A DNA stretch of 64,000 nt from Flavobacterium aquicola (GTDB taxonomy: Bacteria > Bacteroidota > Bacteroidia > Flavobacteriales > Flavobacteriaceae). Of the stretch, positions 33,700 to 40,635 are shown in pieces. The notes under the pieces are model-generated. The model saw only the letters and a program-made list of their open reading frames with translations, did not search any database and had not been told where the DNA came from. The DNA lies in assembly GCF_003385115.1 (NCBI RefSeq), contig NZ_QUNI01000013.1:83461-147460 (forward strand), in the 5' to 3' direction. Every line of letters starts with the position of its first letter. The first letter of the stretch is position 1. Made by a program: the position numbers and the translations under genes.

Positions 33700-34971
33700 A
33701 TGGCTACTCTAAAGTTCAAATTACGTAACGAAAGTGACAATTCAAACATTTATGTTTATTACTCAATTAGTCAAAAAATTAGGCTTTGGAGAAAAACTGG
33801 TTTTGTGATAAACTTCAAAGATTGGAATGCTGAAAAAGAGCAAAGTCGTTTAAGAGATGATGATGCGAAAAGACTCAACATTCGATTAGCGGAATTAAAA
33901 ATACATTTAGAAAAAAACTACAACAATGCTGTAAGTGAAGGAATAGAATTTACGGGTGATTGGTTACAGAATATAATAGATGTTTTTAATAATAAAGTTG
34001 CTGTTGTTGATTTAGATGTTTTTACAAACTATATTCAAAAATATATTGATGATGCACCATTCAAGCAGAATCAAAAAAAAGAGCTTGGATTAAGCGGAGG
34101 ACGTATCCAGAATTTAAAACTATTCAAGAACACAATTTCAAAATATGAAGCTGAAGCTTTGAAAGGTAAAAGTATTTTGGTCAAAGAAGTTAACTTGCAA
34201 TTTCTTGACAAATACAAAATGTGGATGTTTGCAAAAGGATATTCAACTAATTATGTTGGAAAGAATATTGCAAATTTTAGAACTGTGTGCCGAGATGCTT
34301 TTAAGAACGATATTGAAACGTCAATACAGGTTCATAATTTTAAAGGACTGTCTGAAAGTAAAGAACCACAGGATATTATAGTTTTGAGTGAAGCGGAACA
34401 AGAATCTATTAAGTTGGCTGTGCTTACAAGAGAGGCTTTGATAAATGCTAGGAAATGGTTGCTGTTAGGTTGTTTGATTGGACAACGTGCTGGCGATTTG
34501 TTGAGTATTACAAATGATAATATAAAAGAAATTTCTGGAGCTAAAATCATTGAATTGAAACAAAAAAAAACTGGAAAATTGGTTGCTATTCCATTGTTGC
34601 CTAAAGCAATCGAAATTGTAGAAAGTGGTTTGCCATATAAAATATCGTTATCCCGTTTCAATGAGTATATTAAAGATGTGTGTAAAGAGGCAGAGTTGAA
34701 CACTTCAACAAAATGGAGAAAGAAAGAAACGCAAGGTGAACCTAGTGTAATTAAAGTTTCTCCAAAACACGAAGCTGTTAGTAGTCATATTTGCAGACGT
34801 TCTTTTGCAACCAACTTTTACGGAAGGATTCCAACACCCATTTTAATGAATATTACGGCACATGGTACTGAGCGTATGTTCTTATCTTACATAGGAAAGA
34901 CTACCTATGATAATGCACATCAAATGTTGGAATATTTTAGTAAATTGTCTTCCGATATAAAACCAACTTAA
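33700..34971 (+). CDS. Tyrosine integrase of the island
   Basis: 423 residues. An N-terminal arm-binding region (NIYVYYSISQKIRLWRKTGFVINFKDWN) is followed by a SAM-like core-binding domain (about 110-215) and the catalytic domain. Catalytic residues can be placed: Arg in GCLIGQRAGDLL (about 262), His and Arg in SSHICRRSFATNF (about 362-365), His in MNITAHGTERMF, and the nucleophile Tyr in LSYIGK (about 396). Position 170 bases from the tRNA 3'-end duplication identifies it as the enzyme that integrated the island. All active-site motifs are intact. Confidence 0.95.
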   Translation: MATLKFKLRNESDNSNIYVYYSISQKIRLWRKTGFVINFKDWNAEKEQSRLRDDDAKRLNIRLAELKIHLEKNYNNAVSEGIEFTGDWLQNIIDVFNNKVAVVDLDVFTNYIQKYIDDAPFKQNQKKELGLSGGRIQNLKLFKNTISKYEAEALKGKSILVKEVNLQFLDKYKMWMFAKGYSTNYVGKNIANFRTVCRDAFKNDIETSIQVHNFKGLSESKEPQDIIVLSEAEQESIKLAVLTREALINARKWLLLGCLIGQRAGDLLSITNDNIKEISGAKIIELKQKKTGKLVAIPLLPKAIEIVESGLPYKISLSRFNEYIKDVCKEAELNTSTKWRKKETQGEPSVIKVSPKHEAVSSHICRRSFATNFYGRIPTPILMNITAHGTERMFLSYIGKTTYDNAHQMLEYFSKLSSDIKPT

Positions 34972-34980
34972 TTTACTAAA

Positions 34981-35694
34981 GTGACTAATACCGAGCTAAT
35001 TGAATTTTACGAAAATGTTGAGAAAGTTACTCCTTTTACTATAACACGGACGGTTTATGATTTGACAAATGATTTGGATATAAATCTTTTACGCTTTCTG
35101 AGAAGAGATTTTTTTCATTATCACTTGTTGAAAATAAAAGCAGAAGTCTATCGTCATAGTGATGTGGAGAATAAAGATATCGAGTATGTTTTTAATACAA
35201 TTCTGAATGATGACTATCACATGTACGATATGGAACATACAATCGATTTTTTTTGTGAGTATATTAATGTAAGTTTTACTGATGTTCTCATTGATAAGAC
35301 AAATGCTTTTTTTCCTGTACTTAATGTGTTAATTGATATTGCTTATAGTAAACTGGAGAAAAATCAAGTTGGAGATAAAAAATTACCATTAGAGGTTTAT
35401 GATGAACTAATAGAAGACTATAATATTCCAATTGTTAAACGGATAATTTATCTCGAAAAACTGGGCGTGATAGATTTTTTAAAAAAGCAAACTCCTTTTA
35501 ATACGTCTATAAACAGCATGGCAAATATTTTGGGTCATATTATTGATGCAAAACCAAGTTCAATTCAACCATTGTTGAATCCGCTTTTAGGCAACGATTT
35601 AGATAATAAGAACAATCCTTTAAATTCAGCTAAAAATGTAATGGCTGTTGAAAATTATTTATTGAAGATTGGTTATTCTTTAAAAAAGACTTAA
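34981..35694 (+). CDS. Unknown island protein, paralog A
   Basis: 237 residues of unknown function. The N-terminus is MTNTELIEFYENVEKV and then helices. The C-terminal third (about 150-225) contains IVKRIIYLEKLGVIDFL, then TPFNTSINSMANILG and AKPSSIQPLLNPLL and ends with KNNPLNSAKNV. The same blocks in the same order occur in the 247-residue protein on the opposite strand at 46950-47693. The start is a GTG at 34981, nine bases after the integrase stop; the close spacing suggests co-transcription with integrase. No domain was recognised. The helical C-terminal block could bind DNA or mediate oligomerisation, but nothing visible proves it. Confidence 0.7.
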   Translation: MTNTELIEFYENVEKVTPFTITRTVYDLTNDLDINLLRFLRRDFFHYHLLKIKAEVYRHSDVENKDIEYVFNTILNDDYHMYDMEHTIDFFCEYINVSFTDVLIDKTNAFFPVLNVLIDIAYSKLEKNQVGDKKLPLEVYDELIEDYNIPIVKRIIYLEKLGVIDFLKKQTPFNTSINSMANILGHIIDAKPSSIQPLLNPLLGNDLDNKNNPLNSAKNVMAVENYLLKIGYSLKKT

Positions 35695-35806
35695 ATTTAT
35701 AAGTAGAGATAGTGTAGGTGATAAAAATTTGTCTATAATTTGATTTTTATGATGTTTAAAAAGAATGGAAATATTCAATTTACCTTATTTTAATAGTAAT
35801 GAGAGG

Positions 35807-35835
35807 TTTGTACTCGATTATAATAACTATCTTTG
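35807..35835 (+). promoter_or_regulatory. Promoter P1 of the HEPN operon
   Basis: TTTG at 35807-35810, a 17-base spacer, then TATCTTTG at 35828-35835. Both elements match the Bacteroidota consensus exactly. Confidence 0.75.
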
Positions 35836-35866
35836 CAATTGTATTTTGTTTTTTAGATGAGTTTTA

Positions 35867-35899
35867 TTTGATTTTCATGTTTTTTTTTATTTATATTTG
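35867..35899 (+). promoter_or_regulatory. Promoter P2 of the HEPN operon
   Basis: TTTG at 35867-35870, a 21-base spacer, then TATATTTG at 35892-35899. It lies 67 bases before the HEPN start codon; P1 is about 60 bases further upstream. Confidence 0.75.
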
Positions 35900-35966
35900 A
35901 GCCGAGTAAAACCATTAATAATAAAATAATATACTATTGCATTTAAAATCTAAATCAGAATTTAAT

Positions 35967-36359
35967 ATGAGTGCCGCAAAAATACTCATTGATGATTATG
36001 ATAATTATGCGTCTAGCGTTCATTGTTCATATTATGGATGCTTTCAATATATTAAACATAAATTAAATCAGTTAGGTCATACATATGAGCAAATTGATTT
36101 AGCGATACAGCAATCAAAGGATAGTAAAGGAGTGATTCTTTCTACTCATGGATATCCTTTACAATTAATTCAAAAAGAGTTAACCGCAAAATATAATGAT
36201 AGTGGTTTTTTAGCTCGTGAAATTAAAGATAAAGTAAAGCTTTTAAAAGCCTTTCGAACGTTGTCAGATTATCACAATGAAATTGTAGATTATGATAAAG
36301 GAAAGAAAGCTTTAACGCTTAGTAATGAAGTTTTAAATATCATCAAAACAAAACTATAA
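35967..36359 (+). CDS. HEPN-domain protein, candidate RNase toxin
   Basis: 130 residues from ATG 35967 (an upstream TTG at 35937 would add ten residues and is disfavoured). The N-terminal helix pattern AAKILIDDYDNYASSVHCSYYGCFQYIKH resembles HEPN proteins, which start with a helix carrying A/S-x-x-x-x-YY. The second conserved helix contains R97-TLSDY-H103, an R-x5-H that fits the R-x(4-6)-H RNase motif of catalytic HEPN domains. The gene's stop overlaps the next start by one base (TAATG). HEPN RNases are frequent toxins in TA and abortive-infection systems; no MNT nucleotidyltransferase partner is present here. Confidence 0.7.
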   Translation: MSAAKILIDDYDNYASSVHCSYYGCFQYIKHKLNQLGHTYEQIDLAIQQSKDSKGVILSTHGYPLQLIQKELTAKYNDSGFLAREIKDKVKLLKAFRTLSDYHNEIVDYDKGKKALTLSNEVLNIIKTKL

Positions 36360-36943
36360 TGGATTCAAAAAATTTTATAATTGAGAAATTAAAAGGATTG
36401 TATGCTGATTTGTCATATTTAGAAATAAGATATGAATTTAGGGTTAACATAGCTACTCATTTAATTGAAGTTAAGCCTGTTCATTGTTACGATAAGGATA
36501 AAGCTTATATTTTAAAGCAAATAGAAATTGAAAATCAATTCGAAGAATTGTTTTCAAATGAAGAAATTCTTTTTATGTCTGAAAATATATTGATTCAAAT
36601 TGAAAAGCCAATCTTGGAATTAGGAATTTCACTAATTGAACAAAAATCTCAGATTGTAACTGCATCATATTCAATTGAACATATAATGCCGAATAGCAAC
36701 GTTCTTGAAGAGGTATTCGATTCACTTAGTAAAGTGAATATAAATAGTCCGATTTATCACTATGTAAATTATTCAATGAATAATGAATTTGTTGTTACAG
36801 CTAAGCCTTGTGCTAATGTTATATTAAATGATTATTATATGAATGAGTCACCACATTTCAAAGACGAAGTCGTGGCGAAAGAAACTAAAACAAAAAAAGA
36901 CTCTGAGATTAATCAGAGTCTTTTTTTTTTATTAATATTGTAG
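36359..36943 (+). CDS. Unrecognised 194-aa protein between HEPN and SecB-like genes, candidate antitoxin
   Basis: 194 residues with no family I recognise. It looks mixed alpha/beta, with a central acidic stretch (IENQFEELFSNEEILFMSENILIQIEKPILELG) and no signal or membrane segment, so cytoplasmic. It is translationally coupled to the HEPN gene and is followed after one base by the SecB-like gene. By position it is the candidate antitoxin. The last 17 residues end in a hydrophobic tail (SLFFLLIL) and are encoded by an intrinsic terminator hairpin. In known TAC systems a C-terminal chaperone-addiction tail binds the SecB-like partner; whether this tail does so is speculation. Confidence 0.6.
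   Translation: MDSKNFIIEKLKGLYADLSYLEIRYEFRVNIATHLIEVKPVHCYDKDKAYILKQIEIENQFEELFSNEEILFMSENILIQIEKPILELGISLIEQKSQIVTASYSIEHIMPNSNVLEEVFDSLSKVNINSPIYHYVNYSMNNEFVVTAKPCANVILNDYYMNESPHFKDEVVAKETKTKKDSEINQSLFFLLIL
36892..36931 (+). terminator. Intrinsic terminator inside the 3' end of the 194-aa gene
   Basis: A-run, then GACTCTGA (36899-36906) pairing perfectly with TCAGAGTC (36913-36920), then ten T residues. It lies wholly inside the coding frame, 10 to 50 bases before the stop, and ahead of the SecB-like start at 36945. Ribosomes translating the last codons could disrupt it, so it may act as an attenuator for the chaperone gene. Confidence 0.82.
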
Positions 36944-36944
36944 C

Positions 36945-37364
36945 ATGATAAATAGTGAAAACGCAATAGGTTTTAAATTTTCGAAATATAAAATTTCAAG
37001 ATTTTCATTCAATGAAGCAAATAATGAAAATTCAGATTTTAATATTTCATTTAGTCCTTCTGGATTGTATAATGAAAATACAGGTGAATTTGTTTTAACT
37101 TTAGCTGTTGAAGCTAAAGAGGTTGGGACAGATAAAGTAGTTGTTGAGGCAATTGGAATTGCTGAATATCAATTTGATAAGCAGTACCAATTAGCAGAAT
37201 TGCCTTCGCATTTTTTTTTAAGTGCTGTACCCATATTTTTTCCTTATTTGCGTTCTTTTGTTAGTACATTAACACTTCAGGCTAATTCAAATGTTATGAT
37301 TTTAGGGTTGATAAATTTCACAAATATGGCTGAGCCTTTAAAAGCTAATACCAAAGTGATTTAA
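36945..37364 (+). CDS. SecB-like chaperone
   Basis: 139 residues. The pattern is that of the SecB fold: an N-terminal strand (IGFKFSKYKISRFSFNEAN), a long central sheet (GEFVLTLAVEAKEVGTDKVVVEAIGIAEYQF), then the hallmark helix PIFFPYLRSFVSTLTLQA, which corresponds to N-I-L-F-P-Y-A-R in E. coli SecB, and MILGLINF for L-A-P-V-N-F. E. coli SecB delivers preproteins to SecA. In TAC systems a SecB-like protein folds or protects an antitoxin. This copy is in a mobile island next to a HEPN gene, which favours the TAC role over general export. Confidence 0.8.
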   Translation: MINSENAIGFKFSKYKISRFSFNEANNENSDFNISFSPSGLYNENTGEFVLTLAVEAKEVGTDKVVVEAIGIAEYQFDKQYQLAELPSHFFLSAVPIFFPYLRSFVSTLTLQANSNVMILGLINFTNMAEPLKANTKVI

Positions 37365-37493
37365 TATTTAGGTATAATTTTTATCCATGCTGACCTTTTT
37401 TTATTCCTTAAACATCAATTTTTTATTACTGGTCGGTAATGATTGAAACATTAAGTACAGCTACATAGGGATTTTACTTTAGCAATCTTCTCC

Positions 37494-37540
37494 GTTCACG
37501 TTGTTCATTAATAGAAACCGTGAACACCGTGAACATGAAC
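37494..37540. repeat. GTTCA half-site cluster, copy 1
   Basis: GTTCACGTTGTTCATT (37494-37509), a 10-base spacer, then GTGAACACCGTGAACA (37520-37535) and TGAAC. The arms form an imperfect dyad of repeated GTTCA half-sites. A near-identical cluster is at 45952-46000 in the same orientation. This one lies just past the stop of the minimal recombinase gene. Confidence 0.8.
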
Positions 37541-37541
37541 G

Positions 37542-38105
37542 CTACAAACTCATATATATGTCGTCTAACTCTTCTTGACGAATACCAAGATAACGTTTTG
37601 TTATCGCTGGTGATGAGTGATTGAATAATTCACTAAGGTATAAAAGAGCTTTATCAGTCTCATTGTTATTAGCCCAAACTTGACGACCAAACGTTTTTCT
37701 GAGCGAGTGACTGCTAATTGCAACGTTTTTAGTTGCAAACATTTCTTTTAGTTTACGGTTTACATATTGTACCGTTATTACAGTCGACTGGTTTGAAGTA
37801 AAAATATAACCACTTCTTATTTCTGTTCTTGTTTTAAGAATCTCGTAAGCATTTTTAATATTGTCGTTTAATCGAATGACACGTTTTTTATTAGTTTTAG
37901 ATTCTACCAATGAAATTGAATCATTTTCTAAATCTTCAAATTTCAATTCCAGAATGTCAGAAATTCTCAATCCAGCATTTATGCCAAACACTACTAAAAA
38001 TCCTAATTTATAGTTTTTTTCAGTTTTGATAATTTTCATTGCTTTGTTCAATGTTGAATCAAAATTTAGATAGTCGCTAGTAGTGATTGAATTTTTAAGG
38101 CTCAT
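37542..38105 (-). CDS. Minimal tyrosine recombinase (catalytic domain only)
   Basis: 187 residues, about half a normal integrase. It retains every catalytic position: Arg47 in NAGLRISD, Lys in ESKTNKK, His133 and Arg136 in SSHSLRKTFG, His163 in LFNHSSPAITK and Tyr172 in RYLGI. There is no room for arm- or core-binding domains; only about 25 residues precede the catalytic fold. Such stand-alone catalytic proteins occur in Bacteroidota mobile elements, where they may invert promoters or assist excision. It diverges from the methylase operon across a region with repeated GTGAAACTTTTT motifs. Confidence 0.9.
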   Translation of the reverse strand: MSLKNSITTSDYLNFDSTLNKAMKIIKTEKNYKLGFLVVFGINAGLRISDILELKFEDLENDSISLVESKTNKKRVIRLNDNIKNAYEILKTRTEIRSGYIFTSNQSTVITVQYVNRKLKEMFATKNVAISSHSLRKTFGRQVWANNNETDKALLYLSELFNHSSPAITKRYLGIRQEELDDIYMSL

Positions 38106-38139
38106 GGCTGTAATTATTTATTACTGTAAAGATAGTAAT

Positions 38140-38279
38140 AAAAGTTTCAAAAACAACTAAAATTAATTAAAAGTGAAACTTTTTGACTTTAAAAGTTAAT
38201 CGAAATTCCGTTAATCCTTTATTCATAAGGGTTTAGCTAAAATAAAAAGTTTCACTATTGCTAGAAGTGAAACTTTTTT
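38140..38279. repeat. Repeated GTGAAACTTTTT motifs, candidate recombinase or operator sites
   Basis: GTGAAACTTTTT occurs at 38173-38184 and 38267-38278. Its reverse complement is at 38244-38255, forming a 12-bp stem with the second copy (11-base loop TATTGCTAGAA). A shorter AAAAGTTTCA is at 38140-38149. They fill the 333-base interval between the divergent recombinase and methylase genes. No promoter matching TAnnTTTG was clear here. Confidence 0.65.
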
Positions 38280-38438
38280 ACAGAAGTAAAATATTAAGCT
38301 GGAATTATTATACTTAATTGAATAATTATTACGCTGGAGTTGTTTTTGAAGATGTTTTAATTCATGTATTAAAAGCATCAAATTTTAATTAATAATAGAT
38401 TAAATTAGCACTTTTAAAATAAGACAATAAAATAAAAA

Positions 38439-39104
38439 ATGCCCGAATCAACACATAATAATCAAGTAAAATCAAAAAAAAGGGTTACTGACCATGGGGA
38501 AGTTTTTACGAATGAACGAGAAGTAAATTCAATGCTTGACCTTGTAAAACAAGAAACAGAGAGAATTGATTCCAGATTCTTAGAACCAGCTTGTGGAACA
38601 GGGAATTTTTTGGTCGAAATCTTAAAAAGAAAATTAACAGTAGTTGAAATTAGATACAAAAAAAGTCAATTAGAATACGAAAGAAATGCAATTACAGCAA
38701 TTTCAAGTATATATGGTGTTGATATATTAGAAGACAACGTAGAGGCATGTAGAAACAGATTGTTAAAAATACTTGCAGAATTGTACAAAACTCATTACAA
38801 AAAAGATTTTAATGAAGAATTTCTAAAATCTGCGCAGTTTATCTTGTCCAAAAATATTATATGGGGTGATGCCCTAACTATGAAAACAATTCATGGAAAG
38901 CCGATAACTTTTTCTGAATGGAGTGCTGTAAATGGAAGCATGCTTAAAAGAAGAGATTTTCAATTAGATAAATTACTCGAAAATGTGGAATTTGACGACA
39001 CTGAAATGAATTTGTTTTCAGACCACCAAGAGCCTGTTTTTATACCTCAACCAGTTGCAGAATTTCCTTTAACTCATTTCCTTAAAATAGCCGAAAATGA
39101 CTGA
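38439..39104 (+). CDS. N6-adenine methylase-like protein lacking the NPPY motif
   Basis: 221 residues. It has the start of an N6-adenine methylase fold: DHGEVFTNEREVNSML, SAM-binding motif I FLEPACGTGNFLVEIL (about 47-62), motif II YGVDILEDNVEACR and a NIIWGDAL segment. The chain then departs from the family and no N-P-P-Y catalytic tetrad follows. The downstream methylase overlaps by eight bases (ATGACTGA) and has NPPY but a divergent motif I. The protein may be a SAM-binding partner or a degenerate paralog. First gene of a three-gene restriction-modification operon. Confidence 0.8.
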   Translation: MPESTHNNQVKSKKRVTDHGEVFTNEREVNSMLDLVKQETERIDSRFLEPACGTGNFLVEILKRKLTVVEIRYKKSQLEYERNAITAISSIYGVDILEDNVEACRNRLLKILAELYKTHYKKDFNEEFLKSAQFILSKNIIWGDALTMKTIHGKPITFSEWSAVNGSMLKRRDFQLDKLLENVEFDDTEMNLFSDHQEPVFIPQPVAEFPLTHFLKIAEND

Positions 39105-40635
39105 AACGAATTATAATCCTGATGTATTAACTTGCCTTGCCAACTTGAGCAATGACGAGGTTTTTACACCTCCCTCATTAGCAAACCAAATATTGGACAG
39201 TTTGCCTCAGGAACTATTCAGTAATCCACAAACTACTTTTCTTGACCCCGTAAGTAAATCTGGCGTTTTTTTGAGAGAAATAGCCAAACGGTTGATGAAA
39301 GGTTTGGAAAGTCAAATACCAGACCAACAAGATAGATTGAACCATATTTTTACTAAACAACTTTTTGGAATTGCTATAACTGAACTCACTTCGTTATTAA
39401 CTCGTAGGAGTGTTTATTGCTCCAAAATTGCAAACGGAAAGTATTCAATATGCGAAACATTTACTGATGAAAAAGGAAACATCATTTTTGACAAAATCAA
39501 TCATACTTGGCAAAATGGAAAATGTACCTTTTGTAATGCAAGCGAGGAAGTTTACAATAGAGAAGATTCTTTAGAAACCTATGCTTATCAATTTATACAC
39601 ACCAACAATCCTGAAAAAATATTTAAAATGAAATTTGATGTCGTTATAGGAAATCCACCATATCAACTGAGTGATGGAGGACATGGAAGAAGTGCTAGTC
39701 CAATTTATCATAAATTTATTCAACAAGCCAAGAAGCTTAGTCCAAAATATTTATCGATGATTATTCCAGCTCGTTGGTATGCTGGAGGGAAAGGTTTGGA
39801 TGAATTTAGAGCGGAAATGTTAAGTGATAAAAAAATTAGAAAAATTGTAGATTTTGAAAACTCGAATGAAGTTTTTCCTGGTGTAGATGTTGCGGGAGGA
39901 ATATGTTATTTTCTTTGGGATAGAGATAACGAGGGATTGTGCGAAATTACTAATTTCAAAAATGACGAAGTAGTAAAACTCGAAAGGTCTTTAGACGAAT
40001 TTTCTATTTTAATTAGACAAAGTAAAGCTGTTGCAATCATAAGAAAAATTAATAAAATTGAGAATTCAAAATTCAATTTAGATAAAGTTATTTCTGCTTC
40101 AAAACCTTTTGGTATAAGGGGGCATCATAAACCTTCAAAAACGGGAATTCCTTGTCATTTTACGCAAAAACAAGGAATTTTAAATGTTAACAAAGAAGAG
40201 ACATCTGATAGATATAAAATAATTGATAAGTATAAATTATTAATCCCAAGAGCTCCAATTGCTGGTCAAACTGATTTTTCAAAACCAGTTGGTTTTTATT
40301 ATGAAGGTAATGTTCGTATTGCAAAACCAGGGGAAATTTGTACTGAATCTTGGATTGTAGCTTATGCATCGAATTCATTAGACAAAGTTGTTTCTTTTAA
40401 ATCCTATTTATTTACTAAAACAGTTCGTTTTTTATTGCTTCAAACAGTTGTTTCTCAAGATGTAACCAGACAAAACTTTTCACTTATTCCAGATTTAGGT
40501 AAATATGAAGGTATTTATACAGATGAAATATTATGTACAAAATGGGGGATAAATAAAGAAGAATGGGAATTTATTGATTCAAAAATTAAGGCAACTGAAT
40601 TAATGGGAAATAGAAAAAACGAAGATAATGAGTAA
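39097..40635 (+). CDS. Eco57I-type N6-adenine DNA methyltransferase
   Basis: 512 residues. NDEVFTPPSLANQILD leads to a divergent motif I, FLDPVSKSGVFLREIAK (about 47-63), where the usual C/G-x-G-x-G is replaced. The catalytic motif FDVVIGNPPYQLSDGGHG (about 180-197) is intact, followed by SMIIPARWYAGGKGLDEFR. A C-terminal target-recognition-like region of about 230 residues follows (ASKPFGIRGHHKPSK and on). A CTFCN segment near 145-150 may bind zinc. It should methylate adenines in a specific site and mark self DNA. It is coupled by eight-base overlaps to both neighbours. Confidence 0.87.
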   Translation: MTETNYNPDVLTCLANLSNDEVFTPPSLANQILDSLPQELFSNPQTTFLDPVSKSGVFLREIAKRLMKGLESQIPDQQDRLNHIFTKQLFGIAITELTSLLTRRSVYCSKIANGKYSICETFTDEKGNIIFDKINHTWQNGKCTFCNASEEVYNREDSLETYAYQFIHTNNPEKIFKMKFDVVIGNPPYQLSDGGHGRSASPIYHKFIQQAKKLSPKYLSMIIPARWYAGGKGLDEFRAEMLSDKKIRKIVDFENSNEVFPGVDVAGGICYFLWDRDNEGLCEITNFKNDEVVKLERSLDEFSILIRQSKAVAIIRKINKIENSKFNLDKVISASKPFGIRGHHKPSKTGIPCHFTQKQGILNVNKEETSDRYKIIDKYKLLIPRAPIAGQTDFSKPVGFYYEGNVRIAKPGEICTESWIVAYASNSLDKVVSFKSYLFTKTVRFLLLQTVVSQDVTRQNFSLIPDLGKYEGIYTDEILCTKWGINKEEWEFIDSKIKATELMGNRKNEDNE

